Origin: Lycium barbarum
Lineage: Eukaryota; Streptophyta; Magnoliopsida; Solanales; Solanaceae
Reading direction: 5' to 3'
Assembly: GCF_019175385.1 (NCBI RefSeq)
Contig: NC_083345.1
Coordinates: forward strand, 113,260,480 to 113,324,479
Length of the DNA: 64,000 bases
Below are positions 12,584 to 24,609 of the stretch, in pieces. A program made the translations under genes and the position numbers. Under the pieces are notes generated by a model. The model ran no database searches and was not told where the DNA came from. It was given only the letters and a program-made list of their open reading frames with translations. The first letter of the stretch is position 1; each line of letters opens with the position of its first letter.

Positions 12584-12622
12584 GATAAATTCAAAGACCA
12601 CCATGAGCTTCGCTTTGATCGA

Positions 12623-12886
12623 TTGGGACGACGTGACTTTAGGACAAGATGGAAGAATCCTGAGGTTGAAACGGGAAGCAGAAATCAAAGCTATTTTTCA
12701 ACAGCTCAAATACATTTAGTTGTGGCAACTCTGCTAGTTACAGTAACCTTTGCAGCTGGTTTCACATTGCCAAGAGATTTTGAGAGCGATCCTAATAAAG
12801 GGATGACAATTCTAATAAGAAACGCTTCGTGCATTTGTTGTTTCGGATGTCATCACCTTTGCATTCATTTATTTCCCAAGAGTGAT
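12623..12886 (+). pseudogene. Ankyrin-repeat/PGG-domain (ITN1-like) gene fragment, plus copy
   Basis: The frame opening at 12623 reads HLVVATLLVTVTFAAGFTLP then DFESDPNKGMTILIR, the PGG domain that follows the ankyrin repeats in plant ITN1/ACD6-like membrane proteins. The signature PGG is changed (LPRDF where LPGGF is expected) and the frame is lost after about 12825. No ankyrin repeats lie upstream; the SINE does. Full-length relatives are plasma-membrane proteins in stress and defence signalling; this piece covers only the first PGG membrane segment. It forms the left arm of an inverted repeat with the next feature. Confidence 0.8.
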
Positions 12887-13080
12887 TGCATCTGAAACAA
12901 CAAATGCACGGAATGATGTTTTCCTTAATAGAATTGTCATCCCTTTATTAGGGCTACGGGGATTGCTGTCAAAATCTTCTAGCTATGTGAAACCAGTTGT
13001 GAAGGTGACCATCACACAAGTAGAGTGGCCACAACTAAGTGTACTGGAGTTGCCTTCATAAATTCCTTTAATGAAAGATA
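12887..13080 (-). pseudogene. Ankyrin-repeat/PGG-domain gene fragment, minus copy
   Basis: Read on the reverse strand this is a second, separately diverged copy of the same PGG segment: KEFMKATPVHLVVATLL near 13070-13020, and SPNKGMTILLRKTSFRAFVV near 12950-12895. It keeps residues lost in the plus copy (SPNKG, SFRAFVV) but has its own stop at the LLV/TGA position near 13017. The copies face each other across about 40 bp, so a transcript would fold into a hairpin with arms of roughly 135-150 nt. Both are non-coding as protein. Confidence 0.75.
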
Positions 13081-13127
13081 GAATGAAATGGCCTGCTGCT
13101 TGCAAACTAGAAGGAAAGTATATATAG

Positions 13128-13200
13128 GAAGGTAAAAATTTTCACATTGGTTAAGCTTGCAAACTGTTGTAGGCTTAACCAATGTGAAAATGTATTTCCT
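13128..13200. repeat. Short hairpin next to the PGG inverted repeat
   Basis: Arms TTCACATTGGTTAAGC (13141-13156) and GCTTAACCAATGTGAA (13173-13188) are exact reverse complements, and pairing extends imperfectly outward; the loop is about 16 bases. Confidence 0.8.
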
Positions 13201-14059
13201 CCGTCCTGTTTTATATTATTTGGTCACATTATTAAAAATATACGTTTTAAATTATTTGTTCATTTATAAAATTAAGATAAAATTAGTTAAATTTTCCTCA
13301 TCTTACTTTAGTATTAAATATTTTTTAAAATAATTTGATTAGAATACATTTATTGAAAAGAAATAGGAGTAAGAACGAGGGGATGGAATATTTTTCAGCG
13401 GGTAATCAATCACTAGCCACCAATACTTTACAATATTTTTTGATGGGCGAACCCACGTTGAAAGTATAAAAGCGGGTGCTTTAGCTAGAGGAGAATGTGC
13501 AAAAAAGTAAAACGTACATGGTTTAATATTTCATTACTCTTCTCTTTATTGTTTCTCGAGCCTAATTTCTCCTTTGCCTGCTTTTTCTTCCACTCTCTCT
13601 TTTGACTCAGGGTGGTTTGATTCAAAACCATTTAATTCTTGGATTATAACTAGGGTTGAGCATTTTGGTTTCCGTTTTGGTTTTGAATTATTCTATTTTC
13701 GATTTTGAAAACATAGGATCCAACCCCACACCAAAATAAATTCGGTTTGGTTCGATTTTTCTTATTCTTGGTTTGGCTTTTTTGATTTAGTTTTTCGGTT
13801 TTCCAATTGTTCCATATAAGATAAAATTTGGATCTAATATAATCAACTAGTACCATATTTGAATGACAAGAAAAAAACCATTCAAATAATGAAAAGTAGT
13901 AATGCCAAATCTATTTTTCTAAATTCAGTTCACATGATTTAAAAAGTAATTAATTAGTCGACACCTTTGATAAGATAGTAATACATTTGAGGGAAAATAC
14001 ATAGTTACACCCCGTAGTTGTCCAAAAATATCATTTACACGCTCGTACTTTACGGACAA
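13201..14059. other. Non-coding interval with MITE-like debris
   Basis: 13196-13383 has weakly matching Stowaway-like ends (CCTCCGTCCTG and GAACGAGGGGATGG). 13650-13805 is rich in CGGTTTGGTT-type motifs, often seen in the subterminal parts of hAT-like elements. No gene is seen. Confidence 0.4.
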
Positions 14060-14064
14060 CCTAG

Positions 14065-14325
14065 AGCCCGTTTGGATTGGCTTACAGCTTAAAGCTGTTT
14101 GCAGCTTATAAGCTGAAAAAAATAAGTTGGGGTAGTCCAACTTATTTTTTTTGGCTTATAAGCTGTTTTCAGCTTATAAGCTGCTTTAGATAAACTAAGT
14201 CAAATGGGTCCAATTATTTTTTTGAGCTTATTTTAAGCATAAAATGACTTTAAGCTGGCCAGCCAAACACTCAAAAAAGCTGAAAACAGCTTATAAGCCA
14301 ACTTATAAGTCAATCCAAACGGGCT
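14065..14325. mobile_element. 261-bp MITE, hAT-like, flanked by CCTAG
   Basis: Terminal inverted repeats AGCCCGTTTGGATTG and CAATCCAAACGGGCT are perfect, and CCTAG lies on both sides (14060-14064, 14326-14330). The interior repeats the palindrome CAGCTTATAAGCTG. The terminal motif is typical of abundant plant MITEs, usually placed with hAT, although a hAT duplication would be 8 bp. Confidence 0.9.
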
Positions 14326-14339
14326 CCTAGTTACCCTGT

Positions 14340-14640
14340 TTTTGTCGAAGCCGTCCACGTTCATGACTTACTTAATACACGAATTTATCTTGGTGAAAGC
14401 TAAACATGAGAACTTTTTGCTGAGGATAAATGAATAAGTGAATCAATTTGATTATTCTTTTAGCTTCTTGTTGTTTATCATGATAATTAAGTTAATGGCT
14501 CTGACACTTTGTACATTCCATCTTCCAAGAGTCACTGTAAACGTGTGAATATTTTAGCACCAGCTGATGAAGTGCTCCTTTTCAGTGATACATTTAGTTC
14601 AGAAGAAAATATCAACACCTTAAAGAATATGCAGTGAAAT
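14340..14640 (+). pseudogene. NLR gene fragment (MHD region), plus strand
   Basis: Bases 14350-14395 read AVHVHDLLNTRIYLG and, after a frame change, LVKAKHENFLLRINE. This is the ARC2/MHD segment of an R1-type NLR and is clearly paralogous to VHIHDLIHEF..MKAKSGNFLLRIHNQ in the NLR at 52507-55560. A decayed intron and a short downstream exon piece (ADEVLLFSDTFSSEENINTL, about 14562-14621) follow before a Stowaway element cuts in at 14642. The CCTAG-flanked MITE sits at its 5' edge. Too short and broken to act. Confidence 0.75.
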
Positions 14641-14964
14641 ACTCCCTCCGTTCCATAATAAATGTTACTTTAGTCAGATTTTTTCTGTCCCATAATAAGT
14701 GTCATCTTAGAAAATCAAGATATAAATTAGCTAATGTTTTTCAATTCTACCCTTGAACAATAAAGTAATGTCTAAATGAAGATTGAAAAAGCCACATAAT
14801 AACTTGATATTATTGGATTCCTAATGTCAAAAGGTTTATTTCTTGTGCATGATCTAATCAAGAGGTAAAAATAATTTGTTTTTATTATATAGGGATAATT
14901 TGATGAACTTTATATTGCATTATTGGTTTCTTAATATGTGTATTTTTGGCTAAGGTAATACTTA

Positions 14965-15765
14965 GGCTTCATTTGTTTTCATTAAGATTAAGACGTCTGA
15001 ATCTGAATGCACATCTGAATTATTAAGATGTTGTGTCTAGATATGAACACTAAATGATTAAGACTGTTTGTTTGTCAACATCTGAATGTGCATAATGTAT
15101 TTATTAAACATAATAAATATACATTCAAATAAAAAAGTAACTAAATATTGGAAAATAAATGCAAATTTAATAAAATGAAAATATTATTTGATAAAAAAAA
15201 TGAATCATTTATGTTTGCTAATAATGATGGAGATGTTTGTAGTGATGGTGGGTGGGTTTTTTAGGGATGGGGTGGGGTGTTGATAGGTTGGGGTGTGTGG
15301 TGGTAGTGCGGTGGGTCTGAATGGTAGGGTAAGGGTGGTTGGGGGTTAAGGTAGGTGGTTGAAAGGGGGGTGGGGGTAGGGGTAGTGAATGGCGTGGGGG
15401 TTGGGTGGGGGTTAAGGTGGAGTTGGTGGTGGTTGTAGTGAGTTGAGGGGGGTAGGTTGGGCGTGAGGGTAGGTGGTGGCGGGTTGGTTGGTTGTGGTGA
15501 GGGGGTATGTTGGGTAGGTGGGGGTGAGGGGGTTGGGGTAGTAAGGGGGGTGGTAGAGAGTAGTGTTGGAGGTGGGTGGAGCTGGTGGTAAATATTATTC
15601 GTACAAAATACCTCTTAACTATATTAAGATTTTGTTCTAGATCTTAATGATTAAGACCTATTCAGACCAAATAAGTGCTTAGATCTTAATGTAAATAAAT
15701 GCACTTAATGACCTAAGGTCTGAACCATTCAAATTCAGACCTCCATTAAGTGCAAACAAATGAGG
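14965..15765. mobile_element. Foldback element inserted in the Stowaway
   Basis: Imperfect inverted ends TTCATTTGTTTTCATTAAG and, reverse-complemented, CTCATTTGTTTGCACTTAAT lie inside ACTTA repeats (14960-14964 and 15766-15770). The family is not identified. Its core is the G-rich tract at 15235-15590. Confidence 0.65.
15235..15590 (+). repeat. Strand-biased G-rich tract
   Basis: About 355 bp on the + strand consist of GGGTGGG, GGTGGTGG, GGGGT units with very little C. Dozens of GG, GGG and GGGG runs are spaced by one to a few bases, so many G-quadruplexes could form. Confidence 0.85.
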
Positions 15766-15934
15766 ACTTATAATGGGGCGGAGGGAGTAATAATTGATGC
15801 ATTTATTAGTCAACCTGCCACTTTTGAGTCGCTGCGAAAAAAAGAGAGAGAAGAAGAACCTACCAGAAATCGAACAAAGAATTAACAAGATAGAATGGAA
15901 AGTTCTTCGAGTTTGGCCCGCGGGGAGGGCGTGG

Positions 15935-16101
15935 TAGTCACCCGAACACCCTCGGCAAAAAATTATAGTGTATATATAGGGTAAATTTTCTGTGTTTATG
16001 TGCATATATTAAATTTTGAACACCCTCGGCAAAAAATTACAGTGTATATTTAACTTTTTTTTTTCCGAACACCCTGAATGAAAATTCTGGATCCGCCACT
16101 G
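15935..16101 (-). repeat. Dispersed repeat with internal duplication
   Basis: GAACACCCTCGGCAAAAAAT appears twice (about 15953 and 16018). The end GGATCCGCCACT at 16089-16100 is a motif I associate with a common plant dispersed repeat (AGTGGCGGATCC in the other orientation). Confidence 0.5.
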
Positions 16102-16330
16102 ATGGTAGTGGGTGGGTTTGGTTTGTTTGCTAGTAACTGCATAATTGGCAAAATAAAATGCTACTTAATTGAGAGGATGAAGAGATACCATTGTTTCCTA
16201 CATCTAGAGGTGATCAAGGTTTCATACATGAAATTACACCCAATGACCTTGAAAATGGGTGGGATTGTACTTTTTTGACCCCTGTTTACTCCATGAGCAA
16301 ACTTTCAAGGTCAAAAGTGTTGTTGCACCT

Positions 16331-16376
16331 GTGTCGAATCCTCAAAAAAATACATTACTTTTGAAGAATCCGACAC
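16331..16376. repeat. Imperfect hairpin of a common nightshade repeat
   Basis: GTGTCGAATCCTCAAAA pairs with TTTTGAAGAATCCGACAC with one or two mismatches. The surrounding 16320-16430 resembles a dispersed repeat often seen in Solanaceae. Confidence 0.5.
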
Positions 16377-16619
16377 GCATCAGACGACATTTTAGGAGAG
16401 TCTGAGTAACATAACCACAAGTATATCCATTTTTAGGCCCTTTTATAATAGTGAATTTTTGGCAACTGATCTCATCTCGCCCTTTGTTTTTAAACGATAA
16501 ATTGTATTAGACAAACCTAAATTTAGTAACATTAGAGTTAAGAAGTGCAGAAACAATCGGATTTTAGTCCAAAAACACAAGCCTGATTTCCCTAACTGAA
16601 AAACCCTTCTGAATCATCA

Positions 16620-16850
16620 AGACTCCCAAATAATGACTTTGAATTCTGAATTCCGCATCACGTCAACTTGTATCAAGGAAGCATTTATAGAAGAGTGGCC
16701 ACATGATCTTACCTCTATCAGTTGCATTTCACACTTGCTCCCAAAGCTTTCAGGGATTTCCTCTAGATTCCAACAATGTCATCAGAGACATTCTGAAATT
16801 TCTAGCTTCCTTAATTTCAAAACTTTAAGATTAGGATGGAAATGTACACT
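16620..16850 (-). pseudogene. NLR gene fragment (last LRRs), minus strand
   Basis: The block is visibly related in DNA sequence to 52546-52810, the 3' end of the NLR at 52507-55560; CATGATCTTACCTC, ATCAGTTGCATT and CACTTGCTCCC are shared. Read on the reverse strand it keeps the SLESF-type LRR and the region before the stop but has lost an open frame. With the MHD-region fragment at 14340 it shows that several R1-like NLR copies once stood here. Confidence 0.75.
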
Positions 16851-16859
16851 CTGTTTTTA

Positions 16860-17604
16860 TGAGCAAAGGTAAGGTGAACGTGTACTATCCGATTACCTTA
16901 CTCTCAATACTTAGAAATACATAAGTTAAAATGTTCGTATTTCTTGTGCTAACCATGTTACTCCTGAAAACATTGCAGGGAAAAAAGTTGGATCTGAGGA
17001 TGACTAATGTGACATGTACAATTTTTTGGTTTTGATTGTATATACTTGTGACATGCTCAATGCATATACATTTGGATTGTTTTAGGTGTGTTATGTGTGG
17101 TATATTTGAGTTTATGTTTGGCATGTAAATAATAAGTTGGAATATGTTTGAATAAGCTAGCTGAAGGTTGTTGCAGTATCAATGCTCCTTACGCGTTGCT
17201 TATTCTTATTGTATATTGTACTGATTTGTTAATTTTAATGTATGAGGAAACTCTCTGTACTTATGGATCTTTCTCAGTGTAGAACAACGCCGCTCGAAAA
17301 TTGCAGTTTAAAAGCTACTATAAAACATAAAAGTTTAATTTTGTCCTGCAAATGGAAAAAAAGGGTGCAAACAATTTTAGATGATACTATTCAGGATATC
17401 AACCTCACCTTAGTTAAGATTATCATTATCAGTATTATACTAAAAGTGAGAAGCTCTCACCTTCAAAGTTAGATTACCATTTTGCCCCTACACTAAATTA
17501 AAATCTAATCAAACAATAAACTTAATTAAATAGTCATATTTTGAATACAATTAGTTAGGATCAACTTAAAATTTGATATTGTCAATCCATTTATATCAGG
17601 CAAC
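16860..17604. other. Intergenic sequence
   Basis: No gene recognised. At about 17433-17480 the line ATTATACTAAAAGTGAGAAG resembles a Helitron 5' end, too weak to call. Confidence 0.4.
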
Positions 17605-20470
17605 GTGGATTTAACTTTAGTCAAAAGATGAAAGTTGCGGAAATGAGAATGCTGTGATGGATGTGTGGGCACACCAGGCGAGATAGGATTAGGAATGAAG
17701 ATATCCGGAATAAGGTGGGAGTGGCATCGGTGGAGGACAAGATACGAGAAGCGCAGCTGAGATGGTTTGGGCATGTGAAGAGGAGAGACACAGATGCCCC
17801 ACAAGACGTGTGAGAGGTTGGCTACGGACGGTTTCAGAAAAGGTAAAGGTAGGCTGAAGAAGTATTGGAGAGAGGTGCTTAGACAGGACATGGCGCAGTT
17901 CCAGCTTACCGAGGACATAACCTTAGATAGGAGGCTATGGAAAACTTAGATTAGGGAAGAAGGCTAGTAGGTTGTCCCGTGTATCCCTTCGTACTATTAG
18001 TCGCAGTTTAGATCTAGAGTTTATTTTTCACGTCCCGAATCATGGCCTAGACGTAACACGACACTCGGTGACTTACTGCATGTGACCAAGCGAACTACAT
18101 GGCTTGCTGAATCATCATAAGGCATAACATGAGCAGAATACGACATAAACATGATGAGCCTTAATAAACATGAGATTTCAAAATATAATAAAATACTTGT
18201 TTAAAATATGAATATGGATTGTCATAGATAATAAGCCAAAGATGGCTATACGACTCTGAACATCTGACATAACATAACTGTCTAGTCTATGAAACCTCTA
18301 ATATGAGTCTGAATTGCTAAACATACTTAATGGGACAAGACCCCCAGCATACCTTAAATGCATAACTATCATAAAAGTAAATAATGACTAAACCCAGAAG
18401 AAGATGGGACTTACCAAAAGCTGATACGTGGATGATCCTATGGAGAAGATCCGTCGTCCTGTAAGTCCGTACATGCATCGTGAAATGCAGGCCTCCGGGC
18501 AATAGAAAGGGGGACAACACATTGAATGTACTGGTACGTAAAACAACTGAATGAAATAACATGATAAGAATTGAAACTGAAAAACCTGGACATGAGCATG
18601 CGCATGAATATATATATAACATATTAAGTAAGGAGAGCATTGCATAAACCGACAATATGATATCACTACGTGGGTACGTGGAATCTGGTACCTTGCCGGA
18701 CCAGCAGAGCTCCCACACCTTGCCAGGGGTATGAGATGAAAACATGACATGAAATGATCCAATCAATATAACATGAAGGAATCGTCCTAACTGGGCGGAG
18801 CGATCCTTATCCTACGGTGGCTAACGTAGTTTCAAGCTATCTAAACCTTTTCGGTAATTTGTGCAACTCTCAAAAATATGAACATGATATGGTTGGCTAA
18901 GAAGCCCATGATATTCATGAAATAACTTGTAAATAATGGTTTCATGAAATAACTTAAAGGCATGCTTTGAAATGATATAACATAAACATGGTTTCATATC
19001 AAATAGCTTGTAAAACATGGGTTTGAACAATATAGTACAATCATGAATTCATATCGTAAAGCTTGTGTGAAAACATAGAAGGTTTCATACTTTTAAAACT
19101 CATAAATTATTGAGTACTTGGAACTCATGGAATTAGGCATGAGTTCATGGAATAAGTAAGGGTTCCCAATTACTGCAAAGGTAGCTTAGGAATACAATAA
19201 CGAGCATGTTACACCCTATACTTTCAGAGAAGCACTTATTAAATTTGAACGTAAGTATGTTGAGCTAGGGCTAAGTAAAACAACATTGGATTATGAGGAA
19301 CGAAGCATTATTAAGTATATTGTATGAGTAAAGGATGAATTACGATATCGTAAGTCGTAACCGGAAAAGACAACCTTAGAACCAAAGGACATGACTACTA
19401 TCAAGTATGATTAATGATAAATATCATGTACGGAGAGTTTCGGAAGGTTCCGGGACCAAGCAAATCGAAGAAAATAATTTGTCGAAAATTTGAAAATTGG
19501 TAGAATTTTGGACAGAATTTTAGGTCAAATTTGGAGGGGTACATCTCCTAATATATTAGGAGTTTTAAGGTATTTCAAAAGCCTAAAATGAAGTTCGTCG
19601 ATTCTAGTTTCCAACGCAACACACCGCTCGTCGACACGACATCGGAGTAGAGAATTATGAACGTTACAAGTTAGGCTGACAGAGCAGAAACGCACGCTAT
19701 AGTAACTTAGTTGCTGCAGTAGCCGCGCTGCTACAGTACTGCTACAGTACCGAACCGACTTTAGAACCTTATAAAAGGGGTTTACCCCTCATTTTTCATC
19801 CAAACACCTCTCAAAATATCCCAAACTCTTTAGAATAATCCCCTAACTTTCGTCCATATAATCTTTAGAGCAAATTAAGTGAAATCTCTGTATTTAAATC
19901 CGAACAGCGTATAGTTATGATTATAAAATCGTATAGCGATGAGTTTTGGCTCAAGTTCAAGGGGGAAAATGAAGATATCACAATATTAACGGGCATTCAA
20001 GAAGTTTATTTACGGATATAAAGTTGTTAAATAGTCATATAATGAGTTGGTTAGTTGTGGAACTTGGATAACATCGTGTGGGATGTTTTATGGAATATAT
20101 TGGTATTGATAATATTGTGGTTGATGTTGGTATTGTTGTTATTGTTGTTGGTTGCTGGATTATGATTTCGGTCTAGGCATATAAACAGGAGAGATACTGC
20201 CCGAATTTCGACAGATCCTAAAGAGATTTTATTTAAATGCTTGAGACAAGTGGGTGACAACATGCCTAATGATAGTATGAATGGTTTATGTGTAGTTTTG
20301 TGGGATTAGAAGAATAAATGTTAAGTGACCTAGGAAACCGAAAGGTATGTTAAGGCTAAACCCTTTCTTTCTAAAGGCATGATTCTTTTATTATAAACCT
20401 TTGTGCCATATCCATAATATCCTTGCTTACACAAATGCTAGAAGTCTATGAATCTCATGGTACTTATGAG

Positions 20471-23400
20471 TGTTATACCCCATTTTAACCAGAGTCAAAA
20501 TGGTTTACAACATCCTGGTAATTTCGGGGTTAATTAAAGTTAAGGAGTCGCCACCTAATTGTTTACGGTGAATTAGGACACCTAAAGTCCATTAAAGTCT
20601 TTTTCTAAAGTTAACTCCGTTTTAAGGTCTACTAACCTAAGATTCTAGGTAAGGGTTCAACTAATCTAAAGAGAAGGTCTTAGGCATCCTTTAAGATCCG
20701 TTAACAATGGTTAACCGACCGGACTTAAGGTTAATTAAAAGGCATGGTTGTAAAGTTGTAAAAATTATGTACAGATGCTAAGCATCAGAAAATCTTCTCT
20801 TTCAATGCTCTATTAATGCCTCAGAAATGTTATTTGTGAATACCCACCTTTTAAAAAAATGGACAGGAACTAAAATGACTTTGTAAACTCAAAACAACTT
20901 TTGTTTAAAGTGCAGCATTAAATTGGTGACCTTGAGACCCACTTATTTTCAAAGAAAGATTAGATCGGCTAAAACAAAATAAAGGCTGCTTTGTGAAGTA
21001 AATTCTTTTTTTAGTGAAAATATTTAACTAAACTCCCACCTAAAAGATAAAATTTGGAGAAACATAGATAACTAATTACCTATTCCATTTCCTTTATATC
21101 TAAACCTCATCCCAGGTAAAAAAAGTAATTAGCCCCTACCAACTAAAGTAAAACTTTTAAATGAAACTTAGATATAAATCATGAAGTAATATAGATCTTA
21201 ACAGTCAATCACAAAACGGAATTAGAAGATTAGTCACGCAAGAAATTTTAAACACGCTAATGAGTAGGCAAAGCTGATATAAAATGTTAAAAGCCATTTT
21301 TCAACTTTCACAAGAGGTAGAGATATTCTGTGGTTTTTCGGCTCAAGCAAAGTAGGAGTGCAGATAGTGAACGATGCGCAGACTCCATAAGCAGTGTCGT
21401 TGAGTCTCAAAGTGAAACTCTTCGGCTCCGGTGTATATGTCAAACAAAGAAAGAAATGACGAAGTTAGAGAGAAATCTTACTGTCAAAAGGTATTAAAGA
21501 ACCAAGCAGTAAACCATACCATGATTCTCATATAAGAATATATATGAAGACCTTAGCATATATTTTGCATACTCAAAAAGATTTCGATACCTAATACGAC
21601 CAACTATAACAGATATGAAAATGTAAAACTTAAAGGATATGATCAAGTGAGAAATAGGTAAAAATAGACAAGGAAAATGTATGCAAACAATTGAACCGTA
21701 AAGATAGACAAAGAAAAATGTATGCAAACAATAGACAAGGTAGGATATGCACTGTTACATTTTCATATCTGTTATAGAGAAATAGGTACTCAAAGCAAAT
21801 TCAATACCTCAACCAACGACAAATACAGTGAGTAGTAAATAAACAAAGGGCTCTTTGTTCGCACCTTAAAGATTTCAGGGGAAAAGAACATAATCGAAAG
21901 GATCGAAAACACCATTAACTGTCTGAACTCAAAGGTGATTTGTTAATCACTCAACATGATCCCAACAGGTCACAAACAAATTGAAATTGGGATGAACACA
22001 TTTAGTCATTCTTATTTACCTTTGACTGGAAAAACTTAGGGAGAAAAATTGTTTGAAGGTGGCACAATTTCAGAGATTATATCCCAGGAAAAACAGTCAC
22101 TATTTTAAGATTTTAACATTAAATACATTGAACCATCAAACTGATATAGAGAATTACACATAGTTTTCCATAACATTCACCAAAGTAAAAGGTAATTAGA
22201 GCTTAACTTCAGGAAATCTTGAATAGGACTAGTAGCTATTTACTTCTTTTTAAATTAAATTGAAGTTTTAACTAATCAAGAATAGGACTAGTAGCTATTT
22301 ACTTCTTTTTGAATTAAATTGAAGTTTTGACTAATCAACACTTGAACCAAACTGAGAGCTGTTAATCCACAAGGTCATTTAGCTAAGGATACACCCATTA
22401 TGAAGAAACTTAAAGGACGATTAATTGAGTAAACCTATCATACATCCTAAGTTGCTATTAAATAGGCACTAAGTTAATCCTCCAAGCATATCGTATCTAT
22501 GATTACTAAACTGATCCCAAACAAAGAAAACAAATCCTTGACTTGAATATCATACACGCACAGATTGAGACTAGAAATCATTCAAGTGCACAATAAAATC
22601 AGTTAGCACTTCAGATTTCTCAAAATAAAAAAAATGAACCAAATCAAACAGAGATTTCTCCTTCATTAGTTTGAACCACAAATATGCACATTTATCCTCT
22701 ATCAAACTAGATTTATCTCTTATAGGCCTTAATCTCAGCAAGTTATGGCATTGTGCAATTACTAAGCTATATGAAACATTTACAGCATCGTGGCAGTGTT
22801 GTGCACCAACATAAACATGAGAAAACAATGATCGAACACATATTCCTAACAATCCTACTTGACTTTGAACAATAGCACTTGAGCCAAACATGATCATTTA
22901 ACCAACATATCATGTAAGCTAACATCTTATCACATACTTTGCTAATTGACAAATAATTCACAAACAGATATGCTGATCTACTGACAATGACAAAGGAAAA
23001 ACATCCTAATACCACAAACTTAACTAAAATGTAAACAAAACAGCAAGTAATCGACCAGAAACTAACTAAAATAACTAAAGGAGGGAAACTCACCTTTGTT
23101 GGGTGCAGTGAACAGGGGTGTGGGGGGTCTCGGATCTACGCTCAAGTATGAACGACGCTCGAATCTTTTCGAGTGCAGACCTCAACACACCCAATCACAC
23201 AAAACAAAAGAAAGTATTAAAACAAGAGAAAATAAACTGGACTTGTTGGAAACTCTACTTAAAATTGATTTATTGATTAAACGGGACTAAGTTTTGAATG
23301 AAAGTCTCAATTAGGAATGTTTGGTACCCAACCCAGATTCCAAAACCCTTTTTTTCTTTTCTCCCTCCCTCAACACTGAGGATGGGGTTCCTTTTATAGA

Positions 23401-24272
23401 ACCCGAAAACCCCCCAGGTTTCATCCTCGTTGTCCTTGTAAAGTGAGTAGGAACGGAGGGAAAAATCCCTCCAAAACCTTTGAACAACCAATCACATGCG
23501 AGTATTTGAAATCAATAAGTGGAAAAAACCCATTAAGGGTTTTCAGATGAAAGCAGAAAAACAGGGGAAGTAAACAAATTTTCCCTCTTTCAACGGTTGA
23601 ATCCGGATGGGGGAAGGACGAGCCATTAAATCCCTTCCCCAAAATGGCCATGCACGGCCTGTGATCGTGAAAGGGATCTGTGATTTTGCTAAGTTCTTCG
23701 GGTAGAGAGAGAGTGTGAAGAGAGAGGGCGAAGAGGTGAAAAGAGAAAGAGAAAGGCGCGACTAGGGTTTGTTTTAGGTTCGATGAATAAAACGCAAAAA
23801 TGGGCCGGGTCGGGTAGGTGGGTAGTGGGCTGATTTAGGCTCAAATGTTGGAGCATATTATGTTTGTTGTTTGGGCCATTAATTGGCTGAAGTATTGGTC
23901 TTTCCTCATTCATTTTAATTATTCTTGGGCTTATAACTTAATAGCTAGTACAATATATATTATGTGAAGACAATTAGAAAGTAATATGTAGAAAGTAAAG
24001 GACTTACTAAAGTATTGACTTATAATTAATTTAACGAGTACAAAATCCGAAAATGAAATGATGACGAACCATAAAAAAATTGTGATAAAATAATGTTAAT
24101 AATGTTGATAGTAAGATAGTGAGGATGAAAGTAATAAGAGGATAACAATATTAATAGTAGTAGCAATACAAAAAAACAATAGTGGTGAAAATAAAGTATT
24201 TAGATTGTTAATAAATTTAGAAGCCCAAGGAAATAAATTAGAATAAAGAAGGGATAAAATTGGGTGTCAACA
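20471..24272 (+). mobile_element. 3.8-kb solo LTR, Tat/Ogre-like
   Basis: It begins TGTTATACCCCATTTTAACC and ends TTGGGTGTCAACA, with ATGAG duplicated at 20466-20470 and 24273-24277. Ends and size fit the very long LTRs of the Ogre group. No coding sequence is seen. A 59-bp unit is tandemly duplicated at 22221-22338, and an inverted pair (21602-21627 with 21754-21778) could fold. Confidence 0.85.
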
Positions 24273-24535
24273 ATGAGGCATGAGGAGCGCATTATTAAGT
24301 ATCATGATCTTAAGACTATTCTTTGGCATTAATCTCACCTCATAATACTTGTTCTTTCGAGGTGAGATATAGCGATGACGATTCTATTTCTAATGCTATC
24401 TAAGTTCATGGTTCTCGATACTCTCATGGCATTATCGATTTCATCTTACGATGGTTGATCCTTCAAGAAATGATATGGTAATAATGATAATGCTAATTAT
24501 GATGCTGATGCTGATTTCATTTATGTATTTTTTTT

Positions 24536-24567
<32 letters not shown>

Positions 24568-24584
24568 TGTATGTATGTATGTAT
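24536..24584. repeat. (TATG)n microsatellite
   Basis: About 11-12 units of a TATG tetranucleotide in the second-layer LTR. Confidence 0.95.
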
Positions 24585-24609
24585 GCATTGCACTCCCACT
24601 GATCAGTTG

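Larger units (their letters stand above)
14642..15787. mobile_element. Stowaway (Tc1/mariner) MITE containing another element
   Basis: Ends CTCCCTCCG and CGGAGGGAG lie within about 27-bp inverted repeats and are flanked by TA (14640-14641, 15788-15789), as expected for Tc1/mariner. Without the internal insertion (14965-15765) it would be about 340 bp. Confidence 0.85.

Noticed and set aside
18317..18766. 149-codon reverse-strand ORF
   Set aside because: Inside the outer solo LTR; no domain, and overlapping ORFs in other frames are equally long.
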